Notes: generated by a model not told the origin, from the letters alone. Positions 17,243 to 26,763 are shown, counted from the first letter of the stretch. The stretch: 64,000 nucleotides of DNA from Pseudomonas sp. CFBP13508 (GCF_005233515.1 NZ_QFZZ01000006.1:1-64000), one strand, 5' to 3'. Translations and numbers: made by a program.

Positions 17243-17307
17243 TTCGCGAGCAGGCTCGCTCCCACCTTGAAAATGCATTCCACTGTGGGAGCGAGCCTGC
17301 TCGCGAA
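17243..17307. repeat. REP inverted pair, family B (TTCGCGAGCAGGCTCGCTCC)
   Basis: A 23-bp arm at 17243-17265 and its exact reverse complement at 17285-17307 are separated by 19 nt. It follows the DUF1289 stop codon and can form a long hairpin. Other copies are at 19156, 26820, 40891, 42345, 46201 and 50727. Confidence 0.92.
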
Positions 17308-17387
17308 GACGTCGGTCCTGTCACCGCACCTATTGGCGCAATACCAGCGCTCAAGTAACCTGTGCGCCACATTTACAGGCCGCCCCC

Positions 17388-17855
17388 ATGATCTTCCTCA
17401 TCGCCTACATCAGCAGCGTCGTGCTGATCAACTTCGCCTTTTCCACCGCACCGCACCTGGACATCATCTGGTCGGCCTGGGGCGGGCTGGTGTTCGTGCT
17501 GCGCGACATGGTGCAAACGCGCTTCGGTCATGGCGCGATCGTGGCGATGCTGGCGGCACTGGTGCTTTCCTACATCACGTCCGACCCTTCCATCGCGCTG
17601 GCCAGCGCCACGGCGTTCGCGGTCTCCGAGTGCATCGACTGGCTGGTGTTCAGCATCACCAAGCGGCCGTTGCGTGATCGACTGTGGATCAGTTCGGCGC
17701 TGAGCATTCCGCTGGATACCTTCATCTTTTTCGGCATGATCGACGCCTTGACGCCGCCGGTGATCATCACCGCGCTGGCCTCCAAGTTCGCCGGCGTTAC
17801 CGCGGTCTGGCTGATCATGGCCTGGCGTGATCGCAAACAGGCTGTCGCCAGCTGA
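17388..17855 (+). CDS. VUT family transporter-like membrane protein
   Basis: 155 residues, about five hydrophobic segments (IFLIAYISSVVLINFAFS, LVFVLRDMVQTRFG, IVAMLAALVLSYITS, ALASATAFAVSECIDWLVF, IPLDTFIFFGMI and a C-terminal helix). The SECIDWLVF/KRPLRDR arrangement is typical of the Vut_1 (YhhQ-like) family, whose members carry queuosine precursors or related vitamins. The substrate here is unknown and the protein is shorter than E. coli YhhQ. It lies just upstream of purT on the same strand, without overlap. Confidence 0.82.
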   Translation: MIFLIAYISSVVLINFAFSTAPHLDIIWSAWGGLVFVLRDMVQTRFGHGAIVAMLAALVLSYITSDPSIALASATAFAVSECIDWLVFSITKRPLRDRLWISSALSIPLDTFIFFGMIDALTPPVIITALASKFAGVTAVWLIMAWRDRKQAVAS

Positions 17856-17955
17856 AGCCAAACCCTCGGGTTCATGTAAAATGCCGCGCTTTCTCCCCAT
17901 GGAAAGCGCACCTGCGTGGCTTTCCTCGATGATCCGCTTCCCTTGAGGACCTGAG

Positions 17956-19137
17956 ATGACCCGTATCGGAACTCCATTGTCGCCAACCGCGACCCGCGTA
18001 TTGCTGTGTGGCTGTGGTGAGTTGGGCAAGGAAGTGGTAATCGAACTGCAGCGCCTGGGCGTTGAAGTGATTGCCGTCGACCGCTACGCCAACGCGCCGG
18101 CCATGCAAGTCGCCCATCGCAGCCACGTGATCAACATGCTCGACGGTGCTGCTCTGCGTGCAGTGATCGAAGCCGAGAAGCCGCACTTCATCGTGCCGGA
18201 AATCGAAGCCATCGCTACCGCCACGCTGGTCGAGCTGGAAGCTGAAGGCTTCACCGTGATTCCGACCGCGCGTGCGGCGCAGCTGACCATGAACCGCGAA
18301 GGCATCCGTCGTCTGGCTGCCGAAGAGCTGGACCTGCCGACCTCGCCGTACCACTTCGCCGACACCTTCGAGGACTACAGCAAAGCCGTTCAGGACCTGG
18401 GGTTCCCTTGCGTGGTCAAGCCGGTGATGAGTTCGTCGGGCAAGGGGCAGAGCCTGCTGCGCAGCGCCGATGACGTACAGAAAGCCTGGGATTACGCGCA
18501 AGAGGGCGGTCGCGCCGGCAAAGGTCGGGTGATCATCGAAGGCTTCATCGACTTTGACTACGAAATCACCCTGCTGACCGTGCGCCACATTGGCGGCACC
18601 ACGTTCTGCGCACCGGTCGGCCACCGTCAGGAGAAGGGCGACTATCAGGAATCCTGGCAGCCGCAGGCCATGAGCCCGATTGCTCTGGCTGAATCCGAGC
18701 GCGTTGCCAAAGCAGTCACTGAAGCGCTGGGTGGCCGTGGTCTGTTCGGCGTCGAGCTGTTCATCAAAGGTGATCAGGTATGGTTCAGCGAAGTCTCGCC
18801 ACGGCCGCATGACACCGGTCTGGTCACGCTGATTTCCCAGGACCTGTCGCAATTCGCCCTGCATGCCCGCGCCATACTCGGTCTGCCGGTGCCGCTGATC
18901 CGTCAGTTCGGCCCATCGGCGTCGGCAGTGATTCTGGTGGAAGGCCAGTCGACCCAGACTGCATTCGCCAACCTGGGCGCTGCGTTGAGCGAGCCGGACA
19001 CCGCGCTGCGTCTGTTCGGCAAGCCGGAAGTGAACGGCCAGCGCCGCATGGGCGTGGCGCTGGCGCGGGATGAGTCGATCGAGGCTGCTCGCGCCAAGGC
19101 GACCCGTGCGTCGCAGGCGGTTGTTGTAGAGCTGTAA
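17956..19137 (+). CDS. purT: Formate-dependent phosphoribosylglycinamide formyltransferase
   Basis: 393 residues of ATP-grasp fold. The N-terminus VLLCGCGELGKEVVIELQRL is the PurT nucleotide-binding region. PVMSSSGKGQSLLRS, GFIDFDYEITLLTVR, FSEVSPRPHDTGLVTL and the ending RMGVALARDESIEAAR are also characteristic. It uses ATP and formate to formylate GAR in purine synthesis, in place of the folate-dependent PurN. The start has TTGAGGA 8 nt upstream. A probable -10 element, TAAAAT, occurs at about 17876. Confidence 0.97.
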   Translation: MTRIGTPLSPTATRVLLCGCGELGKEVVIELQRLGVEVIAVDRYANAPAMQVAHRSHVINMLDGAALRAVIEAEKPHFIVPEIEAIATATLVELEAEGFTVIPTARAAQLTMNREGIRRLAAEELDLPTSPYHFADTFEDYSKAVQDLGFPCVVKPVMSSSGKGQSLLRSADDVQKAWDYAQEGGRAGKGRVIIEGFIDFDYEITLLTVRHIGGTTFCAPVGHRQEKGDYQESWQPQAMSPIALAESERVAKAVTEALGGRGLFGVELFIKGDQVWFSEVSPRPHDTGLVTLISQDLSQFALHARAILGLPVPLIRQFGPSASAVILVEGQSTQTAFANLGAALSEPDTALRLFGKPEVNGQRRMGVALARDESIEAARAKATRASQAVVVEL

Positions 19138-19155
19138 ACCGGGTCGCGGCAACTA

Positions 19156-19220
19156 TTCGCGAGCAGGCTCGCTCCCACATTTGGAATGCATTTCCCTGTG
19201 GGAGCGAGCCTGCTCGCGAA
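19156..19220. repeat. REP inverted pair, family B
   Basis: The arm TTCGCGAGCAGGCTCGCTCC-CAC at 19156-19178 and its reverse complement at 19198-19220 lie between the convergent purT and MFS genes. The pair could terminate both transcripts. Confidence 0.92.
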
Positions 19221-19235
19221 GCTTTTGATCTTCTG

Positions 19236-20552
19236 TCAGGCAACCTGATTCAGATCGTTGTTGCGGGTTTCCTTCAAGCACAGCACCGCAATCAGACTCA
19301 ACACCGCCGCCGCCGACACATACCCGCCGACATAGCTCAACCCACCCATCGCCACCAGTTTCTGCGCAAAGAACGGCGCCGCCGAGGCTCCGACGATCCC
19401 GCCCAGGTTGTACGCCGCCGAAGCACCGGTATAACGCACGTGGGTCGGAAACAGCTCAGGCAACAGCGCGCCCATCGGTGCGAATGTCACGCCCATCAAA
19501 AACAGCTCGATGCACAGAAACAGCGCCACGCCCCAGGTCGAGCCCTGCGTCAGCAATGGCTCCATCAGAAATCCAGACAGAATCGCCAGCACGCCACCAA
19601 TGATCAGCACCGGTTTGCGCCCGTAACGGTCGCTGGCCCAGGCTGACAATGGCGTCGCGGCGGCCATGAACAACACGGCAAAGCACAGCAGGCCGAGGAA
19701 CGTTTCGCGGCTGTAACCCAGCGTCGATACGCCGTAGCTCAGGGAAAACACTGTCGAGATATAGAACAGTGCGTAGCAGACCACCATCGCCGCCGCACCC
19801 AGCAGTGTTGGAGCCCAGTATTGGCTGAACAACTCGACCAGCGGCACTTTCACTCGCTCCTGACGAGCGATCGCATTGGCGAACACTGGCGTTTCATGCA
19901 GCTTGAGGCGCACATACAGGCCAACCATCACCAGCGCCGCGCTGAGCAGAAACGGTATACGCCAGCCCCAGCTGCGGAACTGTTCATCATCCAGCGTCAT
20001 CGCCAGGGTCAGGAACAGACCGTTGGCCGCCAGAAAACCAATCGATGGCCCGAGCTGCGGGAACATGCCGAACCACGCGCGTTTGCCCTTCGGCGCGTTT
20101 TCCGTAGCCAGCAGCGCCGCGCCGCCCCATTCACCGCCAAGGCCCAGGCCCTGACCGAAACGCAGCACGCACAGCAGAATCGGCGCCCAGGCCCCAATGC
20201 TGTCATAGCCCGGCAACACGCCAATCAAGGTGGTGCACACGCCCATCAACAGCAGCGAGGCGACCAGCGTCGACTTGCGCCCGATGCGGTCGCCGAAGTG
20301 GCCAAACAGTGCCGAACCCAGTGGTCGGGCGAGGAAGGCAATGCCGAAAGTGAGAAAAGCGGAAAGCATCTGCGCCGTGCCGGAGGTCTGCGGAAAGAAC
20401 ACCGGCCCGATCACCAGCGCCGCAGCAGTGGCGTAAACGTAGAAGTCGTAGAACTCGATAGCGGTGCCGATGAAGCTTGCCGTGGCCACGCGGGTGGCGG
20501 AGTTGGTCGGCTGGGCAGGCGCGGTTTCGCTGTAAGCGGTATGGGTCGTCAT
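19236..20552 (-). CDS. MFS transporter, metabolite:H+ symporter (MHS) type
   Basis: 438 residues with about 12 membrane segments. The signature loop GHFGDRIGRKSTLVASLLLM between TM2 and TM3, GLGLGGEWGGAALLATENAP, and the second repeat SDRYGRKPVL identify the MHS family (relatives of ShiA and ProP). The start region IGTAIEFYDFYVYATAAALV is also typical. The substrate cannot be read from sequence, but is likely an organic acid or similar small metabolite. ATG 20552 has AGGGA 8 nt upstream; ATG 20573 is possible. Confidence 0.9.
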   Translation of the reverse strand: MTTHTAYSETAPAQPTNSATRVATASFIGTAIEFYDFYVYATAAALVIGPVFFPQTSGTAQMLSAFLTFGIAFLARPLGSALFGHFGDRIGRKSTLVASLLLMGVCTTLIGVLPGYDSIGAWAPILLCVLRFGQGLGLGGEWGGAALLATENAPKGKRAWFGMFPQLGPSIGFLAANGLFLTLAMTLDDEQFRSWGWRIPFLLSAALVMVGLYVRLKLHETPVFANAIARQERVKVPLVELFSQYWAPTLLGAAAMVVCYALFYISTVFSLSYGVSTLGYSRETFLGLLCFAVLFMAAATPLSAWASDRYGRKPVLIIGGVLAILSGFLMEPLLTQGSTWGVALFLCIELFLMGVTFAPMGALLPELFPTHVRYTGASAAYNLGGIVGASAAPFFAQKLVAMGGLSYVGGYVSAAAVLSLIAVLCLKETRNNDLNQVA

Positions 20553-20770
20553 GCGGTGATCCCTGACAGTCATGAGCTCCAGTGGAGCGAATTATTATGG
20601 TCGAACACCCAGGGATGTGGGGTAGGGCGCGAGCGCTGTTTCGAGTAGGAACAGTCGTCGGTTTGCAGCGGAAACAGTCAGGATCCGGGCAGTGCCGGGT
20701 AGGCACAGGGATCGACGGCGCTTGGGTAAGCGTCCCGATTATAGGAAGGGGGCTAACGATCAAACAAGCG

Positions 20771-20868
20771 CAAAAGATCGTCCGATCGCGGTCCGAGCCT
20801 TCGGCAGCTCCTGTAGATGAACGCATTCCACATGTAGGAGCTGCCGAAGGCTGCGATCTTTTGATCTT
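20771..20868. repeat. REP inverted pair, family A, left arm with insertion
   Basis: The right arm (20833-20866, GTAGGAGCTGCCGAAGGCTG...) is intact. The left arm (20771-20816) has about 17 extra bases, TCCGATCGCGGTCCGAG, interrupting the match. The 295-bp gap 20574-20868 holds the MFS promoter region and this element; no gene is seen. Confidence 0.85.
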
Positions 20869-22110
20869 TTATCTTGCAGGCACCAGAGCAGGCACCGATG
20901 AGGTCAGCCAGATCAACACCTTGCTCACCCGGTTCTCCTCGGTCTCGAGGATTTCCAGTCGATAACGCCCGATCTTCAGGCACACCGCGCTTTCCGGAAT
21001 GGTTTCCAGCGCTTCGGTGACCAGGCCATTGAGCGTCTTCGGCCCGTCGCTCGGCAGATGCCAGCCCAGGCACTTGTTCAGGTCGCGGATCGATGCGGCG
21101 CCATCGATCACCATACGCCCGTCGGCCTGGGGATGGATGTGCGGATTGTCGAGGCTGTGCTCGCTTTCGAATTCGCCGACGATCTCTTCGAGAATATCTT
21201 CAAGGGTGACGATGCCCAGCACTTCGCCGTACTCATCGACGACCATGCCAAGGCGCCGCTGCTGCTTGTGGAAGTTCAGCAATTGGAGCTGGAGCGGCGT
21301 GCTTTCCGGGACGAAGTAGGGCTCGTAGCTGGCGGCCAGCAGTGCCTCGCGGGTCAATCCGCCGTTGCTCAGCAAATGGCCGATCTGGCGGGTGTTAAGC
21401 ACCGCTTCGACCTGATTGATGTCGCTGTGAAAAACCGGCAGACGCGTGCGCTTGTTCTCGCGCAGTTGCTCGATGATCTCTTCGATCGAATCGTCGAGGT
21501 TGATGCCATCGACGTCACTGCGCGGCACCAGGATGTCGTTGACCGTGATGTTGTCCAGCGCATGAATGCCCGACAGCGGGTGGCTGCGCACGGGATGGTC
21601 GTGATCCTCATCGTGATCGGCCGGCACCTCGTCCTCGCTCTGTTGCACCACCTGAACCTTGCGCGTGAACGGGGTCATCAACAAAGCGCTGACCCGGCTG
21701 AACAGCCACGCGAACGGGTAGACGATTTTCATCGGCACGGTCAGCAGGGCATTGCCGAACGCCAGCACCGCGTCGGGATAGCGCCGGGCCACGGTGCGCG
21801 GGAAATAATCAGCGAACACCAACAGGATGCCACCGGCGCCCAGGCACGCCGCCCACGGGCCGTTTTCTTCGCAGAGGAAAATCGCCAGCAACGTCGCGAT
21901 GATCACCGCGAGAGCGCGGCACAGGGTATTGCAGAGGATCAGGCTGTCGAGCGGGAAGCTCAGCTTCGCCAGCGGTTTATCGCTGGCGCGCGAGGCGATA
22001 CGTTGCGCGAGCAGGTGCTGCTGCGCGATTTCGACGGCGGTAAACAGCCCTGACCATAAAATCAGCAGGACAAATACCGCGAGCATCGGCCCTATGGGCA
22101 AACCGTCCAT
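20869..22110 (-). CDS. CNNM/HlyC-CorC family transporter-associated protein (DUF21-CBS-CorC)
   Basis: 413 residues. An N-terminal DUF21/CNNM membrane domain of about four helices covers residues 1-~150. It is followed by an acidic/His linker (EDEVPADHDEDHDHPV), a CBS pair around 190-320 (VNDILVPRSDVDGIN, VVDEYGEVLGIVTLEDILEE) and a CorC_HlyC C-terminal domain (DGAASIRDLNKCLGWHLP). Family members are implicated in magnesium/cobalt efflux. It ends 12 nt upstream of the next gene's 3' end on the same strand, so the two are probably co-transcribed with the cytochrome assembly gene upstream. Confidence 0.9.
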   Translation of the reverse strand: MDGLPIGPMLAVFVLLILWSGLFTAVEIAQQHLLAQRIASRASDKPLAKLSFPLDSLILCNTLCRALAVIIATLLAIFLCEENGPWAACLGAGGILLVFADYFPRTVARRYPDAVLAFGNALLTVPMKIVYPFAWLFSRVSALLMTPFTRKVQVVQQSEDEVPADHDEDHDHPVRSHPLSGIHALDNITVNDILVPRSDVDGINLDDSIEEIIEQLRENKRTRLPVFHSDINQVEAVLNTRQIGHLLSNGGLTREALLAASYEPYFVPESTPLQLQLLNFHKQQRRLGMVVDEYGEVLGIVTLEDILEEIVGEFESEHSLDNPHIHPQADGRMVIDGAASIRDLNKCLGWHLPSDGPKTLNGLVTEALETIPESAVCLKIGRYRLEILETEENRVSKVLIWLTSSVPALVPAR

Positions 22111-22122
22111 TTATGCCGCCCG

Positions 22123-22935
22123 TCAGATGTGCAGAATGTATTCACGAACCAGTTTGCTGCCGAAGTACGCCAGCATCAGCAGGCAGAAACCGGCGAGGGT
22201 CCAGCGAATCGCCTTGTGGCCGCGCCAGCCCAGACGGTTGCGGCCCCACAACAGCACGCTGAAGACGATCCATGCCAGGCAGGCCAGCAGAGTCTTGTGC
22301 ACCAGGTGCTGGGCGAACAGGTTCTCGACGAACAGCCAGCCGGAAATCAGCGACAGCGACAGCAGCGTCCAGCCGGCCCAGAGAAAGCCGAACAGCAGGC
22401 TTTCCATGGTTTGCAGGGGCGGGAAGTTCTTGATCAGCCCGGACGGGTGCTTGTGCTTGAGCTGATGGTCCTGAACCAGCAGCAGCAACGCCTGGAACAC
22501 CGCAATGGTGAACATGCCGTAGGCGAGGATCGACAATAGAATGTGCGCGAGGATGCCCGGTTCTTCATCGATGATCTGCACCGTGCCGGTCGGCGCGAAC
22601 TGCGCCAGCAATACCGTGATCGCGCCCAGCGGGAACAACAGCACCAGCAGGTTTTCCACCGGGATCCGCGAACAGGCGAGCAGGGTCAGGGCGATTACCG
22701 CGGCGGCAATCAGGCTGGACGCACTGAAAAAGTCCAGGCCAAGGCCGATCGGGGTCAATAGATGTGTAAGCAGGCTGGCGCCATGGGCGAGCACGGCGAA
22801 GACGCCGAGGCTGACCAGCAGGCGCTTGTTCGCCTTGGCGCCGATGGCCAGACGAGTACTTTGATAGACGGTCGCAGCGGCATAGAGCAGGGCGGCGGCG
22901 AGGGTGGTCAGCAAACTGGGTGACAAGGGGAGCAT
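22123..22935 (-). CDS. Cytochrome c biogenesis CcsA-like inner membrane protein (YpjD family)
   Basis: 270 residues with eight or more hydrophobic segments. The CcsA/CcmC-type core shows EEPGILAHILLSILAYGMFT, LLFGFLWAGWTLLSLSLISGW and KTLLACLAWIVFSVLLWGR, with His residues that could hold haem. A YpjD-type member usually sits beside ffh and CorC, as here. ATG 22935 (MLPLSPSLLTTL) has ACAGGA upstream; the reading to 23109 runs through the ffh promoter region. Confidence 0.88.
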   Translation of the reverse strand: MLPLSPSLLTTLAAALLYAAATVYQSTRLAIGAKANKRLLVSLGVFAVLAHGASLLTHLLTPIGLGLDFFSASSLIAAAVIALTLLACSRIPVENLLVLLFPLGAITVLLAQFAPTGTVQIIDEEPGILAHILLSILAYGMFTIAVFQALLLLVQDHQLKHKHPSGLIKNFPPLQTMESLLFGFLWAGWTLLSLSLISGWLFVENLFAQHLVHKTLLACLAWIVFSVLLWGRNRLGWRGHKAIRWTLAGFCLLMLAYFGSKLVREYILHI

Positions 22936-23042
22936 AAATCCTGTTAGGCGAGCCCGAAAGGCGCTGAGTTTGGCATAGAACCGCCACGGCACGAAAGACT
23001 CCGCAAGCTGACGGCGAGGTGTCCGCCGGCCGCAGTCTTCGC

Positions 23043-23048
23043 TATAAT
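23043..23048 (+). promoter_or_regulatory. Possible ffh promoter -10 box
   Basis: TATAAT at 23043-23048 lies about 100 nt upstream of ffh, in the gap shared with the divergent YpjD-like gene. A convincing -35 hexamer 16-18 nt upstream is not visible. Confidence 0.4.
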
Positions 23049-23145
23049 CCGCGACCTGCCCACGCCGCAGGCTCGCCGAGCACATGTTGATTCCGGTCTG
23101 GGCCGCCATTATCCCGGTTCGTACAGGGCCTGAAAGGATCGCGCA

Positions 23146-24522
23146 ATGTTTGAAAACTTAACCGACCGTCTCTCGCAGACGCTGCGCCATGTCACCGGCA
23201 AGGCGAAGCTGACCGAGGACAATATCAAAGACACCCTGCGTGAAGTGCGCATGGCGTTGCTCGAAGCTGACGTCGCGCTGCCGGTGGTCAAGGACTTCGT
23301 CAATTCGGTCAAGGAGCGCGCTGTCGGCACCGAGGTGTCGCGCAGCCTGACGCCGGGCCAGGCGTTCGTGAAGATCGTCCAGGCCGAACTCGAAAGCCTG
23401 ATGGGCGCGGCCAACGAAGACCTCAATCTGAGCGCTGTGCCGCCAGCCGTGATTCTGATGGCCGGTCTGCAGGGCGCGGGTAAAACCACCACTGCCGGCA
23501 AGCTGGCGCGCTTTCTTAAAGAGCGCAAGAAGAAGTCGGTCATGGTCGTGTCTGCGGACATCTATCGTCCGGCGGCGATCAAGCAGCTGGAAACCCTGGC
23601 CAACGACATCGGCGTGACGTTCTTCCCGTCCGACCTGAGCCAGAAGCCGGTCGACATCGCCAATGCGGCTATTAAAGAAGCCAAACTGAAATTCATCGAC
23701 GTGGTCATCGTCGATACCGCCGGTCGTCTGCACATCGACGAAGAGATGATGGGCGAGATCAAGGCGCTGCACGCTGCGATCAACCCGGTCGAAACCCTGT
23801 TCGTGGTCGACGCCATGACCGGTCAGGACGCCGCCAACACGGCCAAGGCGTTCGGCGATGCGCTGCCGCTGACCGGTGTGATCCTGACCAAGGTCGACGG
23901 CGACGCCCGTGGTGGTGCCGCGCTGTCGGTGCGCGCCATCACCGGCAAGCCGATCAAGTTCATCGGTATGGGCGAGAAGAGCGAAGCGCTCGATCCGTTC
24001 CACCCTGAGCGTATCGCCTCGCGGATCCTCGGCATGGGCGACGTGCTCAGCCTGATCGAGCAGGCCGAAGCGACGCTGGACAAGGACAAGGCCGACAAAC
24101 TGGCCAAGAAGCTGAAAAAGGGCAAGGGCTTCGACCTCGAAGACTTCCGCGATCAGCTGCAACAGATGAAGAACATGGGCGGCCTCGGCGGGCTCATGGA
24201 CAAACTGCCGAGCATCGGCGGCGTCAACCTGTCGCAGATGGGCAATGCCCAGAACGCCGCAGAGAAGCAGTTCAAGCAGATGGAAGCCATCATCAATTCC
24301 ATGACCCCGGCCGAGCGCCGCGATCCTGAGCTGATCAGCGGTTCGCGCAAGCGCCGGATCGCCATGGGTTCCGGCACGCAGGTGCAGGACATCGGCCGCT
24401 TGATCAAGCAGCACAAGCAGATGCAGAAGATGATGAAGAAATTCACCGCCAAGGGCGGTATGGCAAAAATGATGCGCGGCATGGGCGGTATGTTGCCCGG
24501 CGGCGGCATGCCGAAAATGTAA
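23146..24522 (+). CDS. ffh: Signal recognition particle protein Ffh
   Basis: 458 residues. The N domain comes first, then the G domain with GLQGAGKTTTAGKLA (P-loop), DIYRPAAIKQLE, DTAGRLHIDEEMM, TKVDGDARGG and GMGEKSEALDPF. The C-terminal M domain ends in a Met/Gly tail (MAKMMRGMGGMLPGG) that binds 4.5S RNA and signal sequences. It targets inner membrane proteins co-translationally. The start has AAAGGA upstream. It precedes the rpsP-rimM-trmD-rplS cluster, a conserved order. Confidence 0.98.
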   Translation: MFENLTDRLSQTLRHVTGKAKLTEDNIKDTLREVRMALLEADVALPVVKDFVNSVKERAVGTEVSRSLTPGQAFVKIVQAELESLMGAANEDLNLSAVPPAVILMAGLQGAGKTTTAGKLARFLKERKKKSVMVVSADIYRPAAIKQLETLANDIGVTFFPSDLSQKPVDIANAAIKEAKLKFIDVVIVDTAGRLHIDEEMMGEIKALHAAINPVETLFVVDAMTGQDAANTAKAFGDALPLTGVILTKVDGDARGGAALSVRAITGKPIKFIGMGEKSEALDPFHPERIASRILGMGDVLSLIEQAEATLDKDKADKLAKKLKKGKGFDLEDFRDQLQQMKNMGGLGGLMDKLPSIGGVNLSQMGNAQNAAEKQFKQMEAIINSMTPAERRDPELISGSRKRRIAMGSGTQVQDIGRLIKQHKQMQKMMKKFTAKGGMAKMMRGMGGMLPGGGMPKM

Positions 24523-24671
24523 AGACTTCGCCGGTCGTCGCACCGGCGCAGACCCTGCAAGGACGCAGGATCAACAGCAAACCCGCACTCGGCGGGAGCT
24601 GACTGGCCGTTTTTATCGACGGCTCTCTATGCAAATCTGCACGGCATGCCATGGGCGCCGGAAAAAGTCAT

Positions 24672-24699
24672 TTGCAAAAGTCCGGATATTCCTTAGAAT
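24672..24699 (+). promoter_or_regulatory. Sigma-70-type promoter of the rpsP operon
   Basis: TTGCAA at 24672-24677 and TAGAAT at 24694-24699 are separated by 16 nt, about 73 nt upstream of rpsP. The 249-bp ffh-rpsP gap shows no gene. Confidence 0.65.
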
Positions 24700-24771
24700 A
24701 TGCGGCCTTTCGGGCACCCATGCCCGCTGTGCATTTAGATTTGCAGCACCGACTACAGGAACGATGTTCAC

Positions 24772-25023
24772 ATGCTAACAATCCGTCTTGCCCTTGGCGG
24801 CTCCAAAAAGCGCCCGTTTTACCACCTGACCGTAACCGACTCGCGTAACCCGCGTGACGGCTCCCACAAAGAACAGGTTGGTTTCTTCAACCCTGTTGCC
24901 CGTGGTCAGGAAATCCGTCTGTCCGTGAACCAAGAGCGCGTTGCCTACTGGCTGAGCGTTGGTGCACAACCTTCTGAGCGCGTTGCTCAGTTGTTGAAGG
25001 AATCTGCCAAGGCTGCGGCCTGA
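24772..25023 (+). CDS. rpsP: 30S ribosomal protein S16
   Basis: 83 residues, full length for bS16. MLTIRLALGGSKKRPFYHLT and NPVARGQEIRLSVNQERVAYWL are family hallmarks. First gene of the rpsP-rimM-trmD-rplS operon. Confidence 0.98.
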   Translation: MLTIRLALGGSKKRPFYHLTVTDSRNPRDGSHKEQVGFFNPVARGQEIRLSVNQERVAYWLSVGAQPSERVAQLLKESAKAAA

Positions 25024-25028
25024 GCAAT

Positions 25029-25565
25029 ATGAACGCGACGCCAGCCCCTGCCGATGATTTGATTGTTATTGGCAAAATTTATTCTGTTCATGGCGTTCGC
25101 GGCGAAGTGAAGGTTTATTCCTTTACTGATCCGACTGAAAACCTGTTGCAGTACAAAACCTGGACGCTCAAGCGCGAAGGCAATGTCAAACAGGTCGAGC
25201 TGGTCAGTGGACGCGGGAGCGACAAGTTCCTGGTCGCCAAGCTCAAGGGTCTCGATGATCGTGAAGAAGCTCGTCTTCTGGCCGGTTATGAGATCTGCGT
25301 GCCGCGCAACCTGTTCGCTGAATTGACCGAAGGCGAGTACTACTGGTACCAGCTGGAAGGTCTGAAGGTCATCGACACCCTTGGGCAACTGCTCGGGAAA
25401 ATCGATCATCTTCTGGAAACCGGCGCCAATGATGTAATGGTCGTCAAGCCTTGCGCTGGCAGCCTGGATGATCGCGAACGCCTGTTGCCCTATACGGAGC
25501 AATGCGTGTTGGCCGTCGACCTGGAAGCGGGCGAGATGAAGGTGGATTGGGACGCGGACTTCTGA
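25029..25565 (+). CDS. rimM: Ribosome maturation factor RimM
   Basis: 178 residues. The N-terminal RimM domain (LIVIGKIYSVHGVRGEVKVY) is followed by a PRC-barrel C-domain (EGEYYWYQLEGLKVIDTLGQ, LLPYTEQCVLAVDLEAG). It assists 30S head assembly by binding S19 and the 16S rRNA processing intermediate. It starts 5 nt after rpsP and its stop lies 2 nt before the trmD start. Confidence 0.97.
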   Translation: MNATPAPADDLIVIGKIYSVHGVRGEVKVYSFTDPTENLLQYKTWTLKREGNVKQVELVSGRGSDKFLVAKLKGLDDREEARLLAGYEICVPRNLFAELTEGEYYWYQLEGLKVIDTLGQLLGKIDHLLETGANDVMVVKPCAGSLDDRERLLPYTEQCVLAVDLEAGEMKVDWDADF

Positions 25566-25567
25566 AC

Positions 25568-26320
25568 GTGGCTAACTTGCGCGTAGAAGTGATCAGTTTG
25601 TTTCCCGAGATGTTTTCCGCCATTGGCGATTACGGCATCACCAGTCGTGCGGTCAAACAGGGGCTCTTGCAGCTGACCTGTTGGAATCCGCGAGATTACA
25701 CGACGGATCGGCATCACACTGTGGACGATCGCCCGTTTGGCGGTGGTCCGGGCATGGTGATGAAGATCAAGCCCCTGGAAGATGCACTGGCTCAGGCCAA
25801 GGCAGCAGCCGGGGAGGCGGCGAAGGTGATTTACCTGTCCCCCCAAGGCCGTCAACTGACTCAGTCGGCGGTACGCGAGCTGGCACAATCGGATGCATTG
25901 ATCCTGATTGCCGGCCGCTACGAAGGCATTGACGAGCGCTTTATTGAGGCTCATGTCGATGAAGAGTGGTCGATTGGCGACTATGTACTGTCTGGCGGCG
26001 AGCTGCCGGCCATGGTCCTGATCGATGCGGTTACACGACTGCTGCCTGGAGCTTTAGGGCATGCGGATTCCGCTGAGGAAGATTCCTTTACGGATGGTCT
26101 GCTGGATTGCCCGCACTACACCCGCCCGGAGGTGTATGCGGATCAGCGTGTTCCCGACGTGTTGCTGAGTGGCAATCACGCGCATATCCGGCGTTGGCGT
26201 TTACAGCAGTCCCTTGGTCGGACCTATGAACGACGCGCCGATCTTCTGGAAAGCCGCTCGCTTTCTGGAGAAGAGAAGAAGCTGCTCGAGGAATACATCC
26301 GCGAGCGGGACGATAGTTAA
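25568..26320 (+). CDS. trmD: tRNA (guanosine(37)-N1)-methyltransferase
   Basis: 250 residues. The protein starts at a GTG (25568; reading M-ANLRVEVISLFPEMF). An in-frame GTG at 25502 would overlap rimM by 64 nt and add an atypical N-terminus, so it was rejected. The knotted SPOUT SAM-binding region reads IYLSPQGRQLTQ, ILIAGRYEGIDERF, EWSIGDYVLSGGELPAM. It methylates G37 of tRNAs, preventing frameshifting. Confidence 0.97.
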   Translation: MANLRVEVISLFPEMFSAIGDYGITSRAVKQGLLQLTCWNPRDYTTDRHHTVDDRPFGGGPGMVMKIKPLEDALAQAKAAAGEAAKVIYLSPQGRQLTQSAVRELAQSDALILIAGRYEGIDERFIEAHVDEEWSIGDYVLSGGELPAMVLIDAVTRLLPGALGHADSAEEDSFTDGLLDCPHYTRPEVYADQRVPDVLLSGNHAHIRRWRLQQSLGRTYERRADLLESRSLSGEEKKLLEEYIRERDDS

Positions 26321-26365
26321 CAACGTATCGATGGTAGATCGAACGATTTACCTTAGGAGCACAGC

Positions 26366-26716
26366 ATGACCAACAAAATCATCCTTGCACTCGAAGCAGA
26401 GCAGATGACCAAAGAAATCCCTACCTTCGCCCCAGGCGACACTATTGTCGTTCAGGTGAAAGTGAAGGAAGGCGATCGTTCCCGTCTGCAAGCGTTCGAA
26501 GGCGTTGTAATCGCCAAGCGTAACCGCGGCGTGAACAGTGCGTTCACCGTTCGTAAAATCTCCAACGGTGTTGGCGTAGAACGTACTTTCCAGACCTACT
26601 CCCCGCAGATCGACAGCATGGCTGTCAAACGTCGCGGTGACGTACGTAAAGCCAAGCTGTACTACCTGCGCGACCTGTCGGGTAAAGCAGCACGCATCAA
26701 GGAAAAACTGGCTTAA
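26366..26716 (+). CDS. rplS: 50S ribosomal protein L19
   Basis: 116 residues, normal for bL19: [67 protein letters not shown] precedes the ATG. Last gene of the operon, followed by a terminator. Confidence 0.98.
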
Positions 26717-26734
26717 GCCCAGCTTCCGATGCAG

Positions 26735-26763
26735 AAAAAAGCAGCCTACGGGCTGCTTTTTTG
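26735..26763 (+). terminator. Rho-independent terminator of the rpsP-rplS operon
   Basis: The AAAAGCAGCC arm pairs with GGCTGCTTTT across a short TACG loop and ends in a T-tract, 18 nt after rplS. Confidence 0.92.

Noticed and set aside
23158..24543. 461-codon minus-strand frame across ffh
   Set aside because: Complementary to ffh, whose motifs are complete; the frame is a codon-bias artefact.
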